This document shows positions 41,201-51,570 of a stretch of 64,000 nt of DNA, piece after piece (position 1 is the stretch's first letter; each line of letters begins with the position of its first letter). Made by a program: the position numbers and the translations under genes. The notes under the pieces are model-generated. The model was given only the letters and a program-made list of their open reading frames with translations, was not told the DNA's origin and did no database searches. Source of the DNA: Acanthococcus lagerstroemiae (lineage: Eukaryota > Arthropoda > Insecta > Hemiptera > Eriococcidae); contig CM063113.1 in the NCBI GenBank assembly GCA_031841125.1, positions 62,613,211-62,677,210 on the forward strand, given 5' to 3'.

Positions 41201-44200
41201 ACGTTCAATTAGTGGAAATAACTCCAGTGTAATGACAAAAATAAATGCTCACCTTTCTTTACTCGCGATTCAGATACGTTTACTAGTTTTTATTTATTTT
41301 TGTGTGAAATGAATTATATATTAAGCGAGAAGCGAGAAAGTGAAAGACGATAGTTTTACAAGAAAGTGCACAAGACTGTAAAGAAAAAGGAACCACGTAT
41401 ATCTGCCTTCGACGGTTATTATAAACAAAACAATAGGTGCCAATAGTGACAAACAAAATTACATTCAGGCATAAACGACGAAATTACTCCTAATTTTAAT
41501 AGTGTTTAGAGATGTGACAAGCGTCGAATGTCTCCTTCTTACTAGATATTATTACGTTGAATGATAATTTCTTCGGGACGCGGCCGCGGCTGCTTTCCTT
41601 TTTCCCCTCAGACACGGCGTGGAAAAACATCAGCAAGAAGCGCATCGTGGCGTCGTTTATCAGTCGGTGATTACGGTCCGAGAATTCTCGCCAGCCGAAG
41701 TGGAACGGTTGGAAGCGGAAGCGAGACTGAAATACGAATTTCCGCCCGATCTAAACACTGGTAATGGTAAGATGAACAACACTGCATCGTGTATCGTTCG
41801 AAAGTTTTATTGGCGTCTTACGACGCCGCGAATATCGTCGATTCGTTTTCATCTACTGGGACGCGTCATTTGTTGCAGCGAGTAGTACTCTCGCCACCCT
41901 GTCGAAAGTTTCCGAATGGAAGTGCAATCTTTGTCGAAATGCCGCTTCAGCCACCGAAGATCAGATGAGAACTCATTGTCAGGATTTTCATAAATGCTGC
42001 GGTAAACGATACAAATGTTGTTTGTGCAGTTTCGCGCGCGATACTTCGGCAGAAGTTACCGCCCACCTAAAGACGTGTCACGATTTCGTCTCGCAAGTCA
42101 TCCCCATCTACAGAGAGGTAAGTCATCGCCATCGTCACCAGCGTAGTGAGACATCTTCGATCGATTCGCGCGTTTCCAACGACGGTAAGGACGTCGGCAT
42201 TGACGTTGTGGGATGGCGGCGATCGATTTGTTTGAAAAAAATCGCTGTAGCAGGAAGTTTCTAAGACGCGTCGTGATGAGAGGAGAGGAGTGGCAGGGAT
42301 ACGTACGTTGTTTCGGCTAGTTACCGGTTGTATTATTTTCTCTCACGTTTCTATCTGTTGTGTAGGTCAACGATGAAGCGGAAACGATCAGTCCATTCTT
42401 CACATGCGATGCCCAAAGTACTAGCGCCAGTACCAACGCTGCGAAAAACACTTTGAAAGAAACGACGGCGACGGAACACCGCGATTCTTTGAACGCGGGC
42501 GAGTTGTCTTCATTCGTTCCACTTGGACGTCATCCGCCGCCGCTGCGGCGGCTATCATCGACCCAATCTACTGACCCTACCTGCATCGAGAAAGAAAGCA
42601 GTAACCTATTTGTGGCACCTTTTCCAGACGGCGCGTTCAAATGTCCGTTCTGTCTGCAGTTTAAATCTGATTCCTTGGAGCAAATGCGAGAACACATTTA
42701 CACAGAGAAAAATTATCTCAGGTGAATATCAATTCTTACGCTCCTCGTCGGAAGCGATTGCAACGTGGCTGTTCGTTCGCAGCTAGAAACACGAGTATCA
42801 GTCCTTCCTTCCCTCCTGCCCTTACCGCCTCTTGGTGCCGGCTATCGCTGTCGCATTGGTAATTCACGTTTCTATAAGAAAAGTAGGTATCCCTGTGTCA
42901 CGTTCATTAGTCTTGGTGTTCGCAAGAAGAATTGAAATCAAAATGATACGAGATTTCCATTCGATTAAGAGAACATATTTATGTATCCCCATTTTCATCG
43001 ACGGTCGCCGTTTCGATTGCTCGGAAATGACGGTCAATTTTCGACATTTTGTGTACTTTTAGGGGGAAATTCAATTGATTAAATTTTTCGAATTCGGAAA
43101 ATGCCGTGTAAATTGGTAGGAAGGGAAAGGCTTTGGTAGGGTGGTTGAGTGTTTGTAAATTTGCTACGTTGTTCGTATTTTATTTTATTTTTTTGTCAAA
43201 TGCGCGTTAGATTCATGTGTACTGTGTGCGGCATGACCAGTGTCCATCGGCAAGAACTGGAACCACACTTGCTGACGCAGAGACGTACACACCCGGCTAA
43301 AGGAGGTGACGACTACATACGCACGTTTACGCGTGATGAAAATTTGGAAAGAAAAGTGAGTCTGAGGCTTCGTTTCGTTCTTTCGCTATTGTTTGTCTTC
43401 TGCTCGGCATCGTCTTCCTAGGCATTTATCGTGTTGTAAGCATCGTCGGCTTCTTCGTAAAGCGTTTCGTATTCCTTTATTTTATCTTCTTTCTTTCTTT
43501 GTTTTTTTGGTGCAGGTCGAGCTGGCTTTGTCGTATCAGCTTTCCAAAATCAAAGAGCAACGCCTTGGTCCTGAACAAACGGTGGACGAAACAATTTTGA
43601 TTCCAGATTCTTCGGACGATGAAATCAATGCTTCTGATGTCTCTCGTCGAATATCTACCGAATTGAATACAGTAGCAGCCACAGGCCGTGGCAGTGACAG
43701 ATATTCCAATAATTATAATAATACATTGGCCTCGGGCGTCGATCCAGTAAGCTAAGCGACGTTTTTGTTTTTTCTATCTTTCATTCTTTCTTTTGTCTTC
43801 TTGCTATCGAAAAAGTGACATTCACCCGCATACGCTTCGTTATGTTCCCTTTATTCTTGTATTGGATCAAGAATTTTACCTGGCTGCTTCTCGTAACTTG
43901 TACTTGATGTACGTGGTTTGTCATTGCCGGAAAAGGTATTGAGGAAAATATTGTGGTTTGCGACATGCGCTGAAAGCGAAGGCTACTATTATTTATCGCG
44001 GCATTCCTGCTCGTAAATTAATCGCTTATTCTTCCTTTTTTCCTTTCTTTCAGGATGCTCAACGTTCTCCGGTGGCCGTGAAATCGAATAATTTACCTAC
44101 AAAAAGTAAGTAGCGGTAATTTTCCTTATTGGTTCTTCGTCTATCAAATTATAATGATAAAGCAGTGTACAGAGTCAGCGATCTCCTGTGTAAGCGCGAG

Positions 44201-46301
44201 TGGTGGAATCCAAATTGAGAAGTTATTCGATTCGTTTCTGGGCATTCGTTGGAACATTAAAACAGACTTGTTCGAAAAATGCGCACACTCGAGCCCCTGA
44301 GATAATGAAGCAATAAAAATTAGGGAGTAACAGATAACGTACTGGTTATCGGCGTAACTTATTTTTTAAACCACCGATATTCGCTCTTGGTAATTGGCTA
44401 TATACGAGAGCGTAAACTCGGATGATTGCAGATACGAATCTGTCTTCTTTATTAAACGATTTAACGACGATTACCACTCAGTTGACTCGTGTATTTCGTG
44501 TCGCTCGACTACTTACGAGTATGTTCTTATTTTCAGAAGGAGGGGCAGCAACAGCAGCAGAAGCGGTAATTGGTGGAAGAAATCCTAGAACGACGCGCGA
44601 AATGTTTCCGTGCTCGACGTGCCTCAAAATTTATACTAGTCCTCAAGCGCTCATCAATCACACGAAGACGGCACATTCCGCCTTGTAAGTATTGACTACG
44701 TACATGTATACGTTTGAACTATCAAAGGTCGAATTAACATCTAAGTACTCGTAAATATTTACTCGACGGCGAGGCAGGAAATGAAAGCGGCAATTCGTCT
44801 GGCCGTGTATCGTAGGCAAATTGCGCTCGATACACGGATATAGTAGAAAGCGCCACACCGCGCCAAGTGCGATTACCAAATACTGACTACCAGTTATTTC
44901 CATTCAATTCGCAGATCATCGACCGATGACCAAAGTCAGTACCTGAGTTCGAGCCGAAACGAGACGTTGGATGCGAACTCGTCTCCGAATCCGTGTCAGC
45001 AGCGTAAGCGGACGCAACTAACGATTGCGCCGATCGAACCACAACCGCGTTATCTCACCAACGACGACAGCGACCATCACCACACCGCTTGTCGCTACTG
45101 CTGTCAAACGTTAGGAACGTCATCGTTGGCAGACGAACATGAATTAACGTGCGTGAAACGCGCTCGTCGATCTCCGAATAGGCGTAGTGATACAGCAGCA
45201 GCGACCACAATTACGACGACGAACGGCGATGACGCAACTAGTGTCACCAACGATACAAATTTCAGCCGTCTCGACTGTTCTACCGCCCAACTCGCATTTA
45301 GTTGCGCGTCATGTCCGGCGACCGCAAGCGCCGTCTTCTCAACGGCCATCGAACTGGCACAACACGAGCGTCGACTCCACGAACGCTTTGACTGTTTGCA
45401 CTGCGATAAAACGATGTCGGGCGAGATTCGACTGAACGAACATTTGCGAATCGCGACCGCCCTCGAAAGCAATTCACGGTCGAATGTCGAATGCGTCGCA
45501 TTAGCCGCCAAGGAAGTGCACATGTTGTGTCCATTATGTCGGTTCCGTTTGCCTGGTAACACGTTCGCTTGTTATTTACGCGTCGAAGATCACCGCAGAC
45601 TAACGCACGCTGCCGAATACGACGGTAAAACGCGGCTGCTCGAGGATGAGACGGTCAAAGTGCAGGTGAACGGTGGCAACGAACGCTACATTACCCAAAC
45701 TGAAATCGCGTATCTTCGACTAAAGGATAAGTCAGACTTGTCTCGGCTATCGCCTTCATCTTCACCCTCTCTTGCAACCAGTACGTCGGTTCTACCGCAG
45801 CCACAGCCACCAAGACGACGACGCAACGTCGCTGTTAAATCGACCGCACGGTTGCCGTTTGGCAGCGCACCTCCGCCAACTAAGATAATCCTAGTTACGT
45901 CCACGGGTACTGGTACGCCGAGTGTAGCTCGCTTTACTACTCCGTCATCGTCGTCAGACTCACTCGCATCGTTCGCGTTGAACCGGCGCAATTCTATCGA
46001 CTTATCGACGACGACGACGACGACGATTGGCAACGGAGCCGTATCTGTATCTGCGATTGTTCCATCCGGCACAACCTCAGTCGCACTTCATCCATCATCG
46101 TCGTCCCCTTCATCGCCAGCGCCAGCTTTTAGTTTCGATTCGGCAGACGAACGATCGACTGCGGTGGTACCAACGCGATCCCAACCGCCGTTGCTGCTGT
46201 TATTATCGCCTCCACCGTGCGAAATAATAGACCTGGAAGAAGACTCTTCGCACAGTGCGATCGCACCCGTCGCCGATCAAAATGTTCACACCCTTGGTTA
46301 G
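18610..46301 (+). CDS. giant C2H2 multi-zinc-finger nuclear protein
   Basis: I do not recognise an orthologue. The gene has 28 coding exons whose phases all agree: 18610-18691, 18858-19020, 19211-19277, 21959-22149, 23178-23213, 23274-25770, 25970-26047, 26213-29628, 31230-31493, 31583-31710, 33889-34348, 34474-34646, 36082-36211, 36394-36521, 36598-36744, 38380-39022, 39112-39437, 39604-40017, 40169-40329, 40919-41029, 41612-41766, 41879-42117, 42366-42721, 43211-43355, 43516-43746, 44054-44105, 44537-44684, 44915-46301. That is about 4,109 codons. I chose the ATG at 18610, eight bases into its exon behind a ttttcag acceptor. The N-terminus is helical (LLRLINELDYDL region), then long Ser/Lys-rich disorder with an AT-hook, then about 22 C2H2-like fingers. 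SUMO-interaction-like motifs occur near both ends. A chromatin or transcription role is inferred. Exon 26213-29628 carries frame breaks (separate entry). Confidence 0.85.
21035..21605. repeat. foldback repeat in zinc-finger gene intron
   Basis: Two arms of about 80 bp at 21035-21115 and 21523-21602 are inverted copies of one another, sharing exact cores such as gtaaccaattttttcgac and ggtttttaagatcgc. The sequence between them contains looser repeats of the same theme (cactcgataagggc, cacttgatgggagc). No ORF; probably an old non-autonomous DNA element. Confidence 0.6.
23274..25770 (+). CDS. zinc-finger gene: long disordered exon with AT-hook
   Basis: One 2,497-bp exon, open throughout, Ser/Thr/Lys/Ala-rich and probably disordered. 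Features: RGRGRPP at 24829-24849, an AT-hook core that binds the minor groove of AT-rich DNA; two DPRL motifs (TRDPRL and RIDPRL) within 24421-24504; a more conserved-looking block around 25030-25150 (EFFSPLTGIYSG, then FKIPKINK); and CSVCDDADV near the 3' end, possibly half of a zinc knuckle. The long ORF is far beyond chance length and ends at a clean donor, aaag|gtaagc. Confidence 0.85.
26213..29628 (+). CDS. zinc-finger gene: long exon with frame breaks, first finger
   Basis: Open from 26213 to about 27140 and from about 27830 to 29628, but the 700 bp between read in three frames in turn. I infer an extra A in the 13-A run at 27140-27152, an extra T at 27298-27300, an extra A at about 27390-27393, a missing base near 27579 and a missing base in the ACC/ACA repeat near 27800-27820. 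The net of +1 exactly explains why the exon length does not fit its flanking phases. Downstream are poly-Gln/Arg (28150-28260), a Lys-rich nuclear-localisation-like run (28905-28950) and a wide-spaced finger, YKCVTSGCNYD...HLSFLH (about 29343-29420), followed by CPNC. Confidence 0.75.
29629..31229 (+). other. intron without recognised features
   Basis: Intron between two zinc-finger gene exons, with donor gtaagt and acceptor tttcgcag. AT-rich, and I see no repeat, nested gene or RNA in it. Confidence 0.6.
31230..36744 (+). CDS. zinc-finger gene: first finger clusters
   Basis: Exons 31230-31493 and 31583-31710 encode a linker. Exons 33889-34348 and 34474-34646 encode a finger with wide cysteine spacing (YKCNETYNC) followed by FLKCLYC and YVCPYC fingers. 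Exons 36082-36211, 36394-36521 and 36598-36744 encode the same order again: FHCTHGC, LKCHEC, YQCVYC. Exon 33889 has a second in-frame acceptor 12 nt downstream (33900/33901), so either start is possible. Confidence 0.82.
32533..32800 (+). mobile_element. TA-type MITE, copy B
   Basis: A 268-bp relative of 10739-10992 in opposite orientation, inside a zinc-finger gene intron. The ends (attggacactgttaagc and gcttaacagcgttcatt) are imperfect inverted repeats, and internal matches include gtaaaccggcatt and gtttactgata-like sequence. TA flanks are no longer visible, so this copy is older or damaged. Confidence 0.72.
32837..33753 (+). mobile_element. mariner transposon remnant
   Basis: Terminal inverted repeats start with caaaggctgttcaataagta (32837) and end with its complement at 33753. 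Inside, 33159-33578 encodes the C-terminal part of a mariner transposase: HDNVRPHTA carries the second catalytic Asp, and HPAYSPNLALSDFYLF the third at the mariner D34D spacing. Upstream fragments resemble the N-terminal helix-turn-helix (RFGDECF, EPRSGHP) but are out of frame. At 917 bp it is shorter than a full mariner (about 1.3 kb), and it is inactive. No TA target duplication is visible. It lies in an intron. Confidence 0.88.
34857..36000 (-). mobile_element. degenerate LINE remnant, minus strand
   Basis: Reading the minus strand, 34861-34907 gives FDTVHHPELLNRLEA, which resembles reverse-transcriptase motif A. Further in the 5' direction of that strand (about 35870-35975) is RRTLDIHAAEKEHRAERPTK and WLKEGTVFVRRKE, reminiscent of a LINE ORF1 or N-terminal region. 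Frames are broken throughout. The boundaries and the joining of the two parts into one element are inference. Confidence 0.4.
37130..38152 (+). mobile_element. RTE-like LINE 3' fragment
   Basis: A plus-strand reverse-transcriptase remnant. 37275-37350 reads NNLRLADDMVIIGN with the catalytic LADD (37329-37340). 37500-37860 reads KSLIWESCVHSVLTYGAQTW, then LTKKGVQKLQNTQ and MERSMLGI, typical of the thumb region in RTE/BovB-type LINEs. At least two frameshifts separate the blocks. It ends in a short (TAAA)n tail at 38135-38150, as RTE-type LINEs do. It is 5'-truncated and lies in an intron of the zinc-finger gene. Confidence 0.75.
38380..43746 (+). CDS. zinc-finger gene: central finger array
   Basis: Ten exons (38380-43746) carry at least eleven fingers: YRCVMTDC, VIVCRHC, FYCTLC, VRCGIC, FRCSAPDC, FACPHC, FKCGFC, WKCNLC, YKCCLC, FKCPFC and FMCTVC, each followed by a His pair or close variant. 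Several fingers are split by introns. The exon at 43516 adds an acidic hydrophobic motif, TILIPDSSDDE (43591-43623), a candidate SUMO-interaction motif. Confidence 0.83.
44054..46301 (+). CDS. zinc-finger gene: C-terminal exons
   Basis: Exons 44054-44105, 44537-44684 and 44915-46301. Fingers: FPCSTC...HTKTAH, ACRYC, FSCASC...HERRLH, FDCLHC and LCPLC...HRRLTH, some missing a ligand. A Ser/Thr/Pro-rich tail follows, then EIIDLEED (46222-46245), a strong SUMO-interaction motif, 19 codons before the stop at 46299-46301. Confidence 0.84.
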
Positions 46302-47117
46302 TTACGTAATTTTCCGGCTCGATGTTAACGCGCTGTTCGACCGACGAGGGAGGGGCACGTTTGTCCATATAAAATAAGTCGAACCCTCGGAACTCGATTT
46401 TCAGTTGGTAGAGCCGTCCGATTGGAAGGCGGGCCGAGAAATTGGAGCTAACGTTTCGTTTTCAGTCCAGTTATCTAGGTATTTTGTGGAAAGAAGGAGA
46501 GACAAAATGTCGATCGATGATGAAAAAATGTAACGGATTCTTCGTTTTCCAAATTTTGCACCAAATGTGTTCATGCGCGAACATCCGTCGAAAATACCTC
46601 CGCCTCCCTTCCCCACTTCTCAGTACACTTCCCATGTTGCGAGAGGTTTCAAAATTTGAACAGTTTTTTCTAAGAGTAGACTGTTACGCGTAATTACACT
46701 CCAGAATTGTACATCAGTCATTTATGTCTACTTCGATAGTTTTTCACGCTAGCTACGTGGCCGAGTATTTATTTTACTTCTACTGTGAACGAATTCATCT
46801 GTTCTATTTTTTCCCCCTTTCTATTTTTATACGTTTGTCAGGAGAGCAATAGAAGAGTGTTGTTATGTCCTTCTGTACAGTACGTACATTGAGTGAGACC
46901 TCACGTGCCAGTGTGATATTTTGTATTACGGGTTCCCGCGTTATTACTTTTCGTTTCGTATATTTATTTGTCGTTTAGTTTTCCCCTTTGTTTGTTTTCC
47001 TTCTTTCTTCTCTCTTTATTTTCATTCCTTTATTTATCGACCGTCAGGTCCAATGTAACCATTATTGTGATCTTTGAAAATGCCGTTTTCGTTGCGTATA
47101 TAATAATACTCGTTAGT

Positions 47118-47165
47118 TGTATTTTTGTAAATTGTAAATAATGTATTTTTGTAAATTGTAAATAA
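47118..47165 (+). promoter_or_regulatory. tandem 24-bp repeat with two Pumilio-type sites
   Basis: Two exact 24-bp units (47118-47141 and 47142-47165) each contain TGTAAATA (47133-47140, 47157-47164), which fits the UGUANAUA element bound by Pumilio/PUF proteins. They lie in the presumed 3' UTR of the zinc-finger gene, about 830 nt after its stop. Confidence 0.5.
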
Positions 47166-47330
47166 TGTACGAAAGTACGAAATGAAGAAGATACTTCGTT
47201 ACAAGTTTCTAGTATTCATGTTCATTGGGGCCGACGTTAAAATATGCTAACTGATATCTGGCGTCGTACCATTTCATTACACGGGGGGGGGGGGATGATG
47301 AGGATAGTCCATGCAGCTGCGCGAGTCCGA

Positions 47331-47336
47331 AATAAA
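47331..47336 (+). terminator. polyadenylation signal, zinc-finger gene
   Basis: AATAAA about 1,030 nt after the stop codon at 46301, just before the convergent MRPL18 gene. It is the best canonical signal in the interval and implies a 3' UTR of about 1.05 kb. Confidence 0.55.
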
Positions 47337-47393
47337 CGGTGCTGATATACACATGAAGTAAGCGGTTCTAAATTACACTACATCTTCGATCCG

Positions 47394-47399
47394 TTTATT
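47394..47399 (-). terminator. polyadenylation signal, MRPL18
   Basis: AATAAA on the minus strand, 105 nt beyond the MRPL18 stop. With the opposing signal at 47331-47336, the two convergent transcripts would end within a few tens of bases of each other. Confidence 0.55.
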
Positions 47400-47503
47400 T
47401 TACGTACATTTACAGTTATTACGATAACATTAGCGTAGTCTAGCCGATGTTCTGCGTACCCCGGTTTAAAAATCGTCTAGCCAAATGACCACGACGAGGT
47501 ATT

Positions 47504-49978
47504 TCATTCGATAACAACGTCCCACGGGCGAGGCGGTTTAACTTTCGTCTTGTGATTCTCCAGTATCAACCGGGTTGGTTCACTCAGTGTCACTCCTCCT
47601 TTTTCTATTTCGTCTTTCAGCAATGAGAACTAAGGGAGAAAGGAAAAAAAAAATAGAAAATCTAGTTTCGCAAGAAGGAAACAATGTAAATTCGATATCA
47701 GGTAGCAACTTGTTAGAACCAGCTTACAATAATCGCTTAGTTGGCGTACGAAAAATAGCACTGCACGTGACACGATAAGTTTAATCAAAATGCGGACAAA
47801 TTCGTCGTATCTCACGTTTACTTAACTATGGCAACTAACAATGATGAGTGATAACCGGCTATGTAGGTTGTTAATTAAAGTAGGTCAGTCCCCTTCTCCC
47901 TCAAAAGTTTGAGGTAACGCGTAACCGTCATCAGACCTCAAAATGGGATCGAAAACATCTCGACGCGATTGGAGTCGTTCAAATCGGGTTTTTGAGGTCT
48001 GACCATTACTTACGAGCTCGAAGATCGAGTTCTATAAACAATTGAACGATACAGGCCAACGAAACAATTTGGCGACAGCGTATTACTCTTAATTTCTCGA
48101 TAATGCCGAAACGGCCAACGACTAACCACCTTAGTTCGTATTTACGAAATGGCGGGAAGTGCATGCTCCAAGTCGAATAGCCCTAGGATTCGGGTGCGCC
48201 AATTCGATGTTTGCGCATACCGGATCTACGTCGCACGGTAACGTGCCAGATTCGAATAGGCACGTCCAGGCGTATTCCAGACTGGTTCAAATTTACTTCA
48301 CGATACCGAGCCCCCTCCCCCGCCATAGATTACACAACTATCGGGTATCGCTCGATAATGTCCAATTTTATCCGATAACGATTCGAGTCTCGATAATTCA
48401 AAATAATTACGAGTAGGATCCTCTTGAATTTCGATTGCGTCCAACACGCGATGTGACATTCCTAATTAACTCACCTTTCCACCGAAGATGAAATCGTACG
48501 TGCAAACCATCTCGGTGAGTCCACTTTGTAAACATCTGTAGGCGAAAATCCTACCAATGTTCATGCACGCGGATTTATCGGTACTTCTGCGAAAAAAGAC
48601 CAAGGGCGGCTTACAGTAATACGAAACGTAATGTAATGTGACGCGAGACACGCGAAGAGTAGGAAATTATTAAAAAACTCATATACAGCCAAAAAATGGC
48701 TTTCGCAGGCTCTCCGTGAAAAGTAATACACAAAGTTTTCATTTTCATTAACGAGTACGAAATTGATTGCTCGTCTTTCGAAAATCCAAAGCTGAGTCGG
48801 CGAATCTGAAACAACCCTCACAGCGTAACGGTTGCCAAGTACGAATAGCTGTATTTTGGCGGCATAGGGCATATTCGAGCGACTCGATTGGTTACAACTA
48901 ACAAGTTACTCGTAGTCATGCTCGGACATGGTACATCTATCTAACCGAACTACTGGACACGAATTATTCAATTCTTAACAATTACCGCGCATGTGATCAA
49001 TTTCGGTAGGTTGATGATAGACACATTTTGCCACCAGTTGACTTTGCGAGATGTGAAGAGGGGGGGGGGAGAAGGAGAAGATTATATAGTTAGGTAAGGA
49101 CTAATTACGAGTTGCAAAACGACGACGCGAATAAACGAAATCGTTGAAGCGATTTACTTACTTGCACAGAAATTTTCGAATACACCATTCATCTGAGGAT
49201 GCTGATACGACAACCTTGCCGCTATTGTGAACGCAGCTGACTTTAACACCGTGGCGCGACTGCACGATGACCAATCTGAAAAACGGTGAACATACCGACA
49301 TATCGTCACAACAGTCGATCCTAAACCGCGATCGTCATGCTGTACCTACGCTAATGGCAACCGAAACCATAAACAAACGCGTCCGAATTAATGAACAACC
49401 TAGATTAACTCTCTCGGGCGAACCACGCGGCTGCCGCCTCCGTCACACCGATACGGAATTTTAAAATATCGAGCAGAGGCTGGACGCGCGTTGGAATCTC
49501 GAGTTAAATCAGATTGCGAATCTCATTGTGCAGACGATGCTATTTTGAAAGCCGGACAGAGTGCGAAACAGGAGTACAAATCGAAGGGCGGTAATACAGA
49601 CCGCTCGACTACAGTCGATGCCAGCGATAGCCGACAGTTTAACGCCTAGCTGCTTACTCTCGTTCACACGGTTAACTACGTTATTACGAACCTATGGTAA
49701 AAGGTTTTCCCCGCTTTCTCCAAAGTCCATCCTTCGTTTTTGTACGCGATCGCTAGCCTTTCCAAATTGCGAGGATTTCGATTGTAGACGTAATCGGCGA
49801 CGCCTGCGGGTGCTTTTACCAGCGGTTCGGTCGGGTATTTAACGGTGAGCGCCGAAACCGGGCCGTATCTCTTCCTCCAGTATCTCACCGGCTGTATCAA
49901 ATATTTGCTCTCAAAACGCAGTAACTCGATTATTACCGTTCCTCCAATTCGTGAAAGCGTCGACATTTCTAAGGTCAC
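47504..49978 (-). CDS. MRPL18: mitochondrial ribosomal protein L18 (uL18m)
   Basis: Four minus-strand exons: 49692-49978, 49162-49275, 48475-48586 and 47504-47629, giving 213 codons with stop and consistent phases. uL18m is a large-subunit mitoribosomal protein near the 5S-rRNA-equivalent position of the central protuberance. Family hallmarks: YNRNPRNLERLAIAYKNEGW in exon 1, FYHRLVIVQSRHGV across junction 1, GKVVVSASSDEWCIRKFL in exon 2, NIGRIFAYRCLQSG in exon 3, GGVTLSEP in exon 4. The last exon has a textbook acceptor (long pyrimidine run, then cttag). The N-terminus (MTLEMSTLSRIG) could start at either Met and should serve mitochondrial import. Its start lies 313 bp downstream of the syntaxin-18 stop, same strand. 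Confidence 0.93.
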
Positions 49979-50291
49979 GTATGTACGCGGGCATGCGAGC
50001 GCGTGCGTGTGTATATCTACAACAAGAATAACAATCGTCTATGAAAAATCGCCGAAAGGGCGACGACGAACGGCGCAAAATGAATAAATACTCGCATACA
50101 CCCGGCAAATCGTGTATATACCCGTACCACATTGATAACACGTTGTAACAATAGCGATAATAATAATAATATTTCACATAAAAAATCAACGAGCCACAGT
50201 CAGTACGAACTCGTAAACGTAAGGTAGGTAATATAAACATTCAAATAGGGAGTGAAGTACTCGATTGTAATCGTGAGCAAACCGACGACGA

Positions 50292-51257
50292 CTAATCGTT
50301 GTACCAGTTCAAGAATAACAACGTAAAGGAAAGCATTAATATAAAAAATAATAAATAAAACCGAAAACTGGCGTTATTCTGCACCGCTTTCCTCAGTTGT
50401 AGATTGGCGTCTTGAACGTTCTCGGTGGCGCCGATCAGCTTCGTATCGATTCGTTGAATGTCCAGATCTTGTTGCAAAACCATTTCCGCGAAGGTACCTT
50501 GTAAACCGGCGATACGCGTTACATTCATTTCGATAGCTTTTACTTCTCCTTTCAGGTTGTTCAGCTCGTTAATAAGATCTTCGTTTTCTACCTGGAACAT
50601 TTGTAATTCTTCTTCGGTTAGCTCCTCGATGACGGAACTCGCGTTCGTGTTAACCCCTTCGTCCGTCTCTTGGTCGCCACTCGTTCTCGATTCCTCACTC
50701 TTCGCTCGCTGCTGATGATGATGATAATGTTGCTGCTGCTTCTGCGGCGACAGTTCATCTCCATTTGACGCTGACAACGCGACTTTCATCATCCTACTGT
50801 ACTCGCTCTGACGTTTTTGACGTTTCGCGTAACATTCTCTCATGTCGTCGTACAATTTGCGCACACTTTCTAAGTAATTAGTCACTATTTTGAGCACGCC
50901 ATTACGATGCTGGTGTAGCTGACTAGGTACAGAATTATTTTCGACGAACGCGGCCAACTCATTCAGTAAACTAGAACAGTTCTTTATAATACTTCGAGCG
51001 GCACTGTCGATCTTCTCTCTCAACGAATCGTCCATACTCGATCCCAGCAACGTCGATCTGTTAACATTCACGTACTGCTCCTTGTGATTCAATAGGTATT
51101 CGCGTAACTTGCTGATGTGATAGACAACGTCTTTGGATTTAGAGTTAAATTCGTCTCGTTTGACTTTAAATTTCAGCGGCGCCTTATCAATTCCGATCAA
51201 ATCTCGCCGCAGTTTTACTCGGTTCACGTAACTACGAAAAGTGTCCGTTATGTCCAT
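50292..51257 (-). CDS. STX18: syntaxin-18 (Qa-SNARE of the ER)
   Basis: A single-exon 321-aa protein. Syntaxin-18 drives fusion of Golgi-derived vesicles with the endoplasmic reticulum. The N-terminal MDITDTFRSYVNRVKLRRD and RSIIKNCSSLLNELAAF segments fit the syntaxin-18 N-terminal domain. The SNARE helix runs about residues 210-285 (QVENEDLINELNNLKGEV onward, with the zero-layer Gln in the LQQDLDIQRI region). It is tail-anchored: a hydrophobic segment at about residues 300-316 is followed by only five residues, NWYND. A His/Gln-rich low-complexity stretch (about 172-184) is probably a species insertion. It is divergent from dystroglycan, with about 2.5 kb between their start codons. Confidence 0.95.
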   Translation of the reverse strand: MDITDTFRSYVNRVKLRRDLIGIDKAPLKFKVKRDEFNSKSKDVVYHISKLREYLLNHKEQYVNVNRSTLLGSSMDDSLREKIDSAARSIIKNCSSLLNELAAFVENNSVPSQLHQHRNGVLKIVTNYLESVRKLYDDMRECYAKRQKRQSEYSRMMKVALSASNGDELSPQKQQQHYHHHQQRAKSEESRTSGDQETDEGVNTNASSVIEELTEEELQMFQVENEDLINELNNLKGEVKAIEMNVTRIAGLQGTFAEMVLQQDLDIQRIDTKLIGATENVQDANLQLRKAVQNNASFRFYLLFFILMLSFTLLFLNWYND

Positions 51258-51570
51258 CGCGTCCGTCGATCACTGAAACAAAAGCGATTAACTAACGTAG
51301 TCGCGATACATACGCTGATTTCTCCAATCTATTCGACGCGGTAAATTACAATCACACAGCGACCGCAAATCTCGGCACCGCTAGCTTCCAGTTGGCAAAT
51401 GAAATCGCATAGACGTGACCACAACCTATTACTTCGCTATAAAATTAGGATTGGTAACTTTTACCTAGAATAATCATTAATCAATGATATATAATATTAT
51501 CCATTTTTTTATTATATAAAAATAATAAAATGATAAGAAAAATCACACAATTCGGACTCTGCACCAATTC

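Noticed and set aside
47283..47294. G-run as a functional G-quadruplex
   Set aside because: It is a single uninterrupted homopolymer, prone to consensus error, with no neighbouring G tracts.
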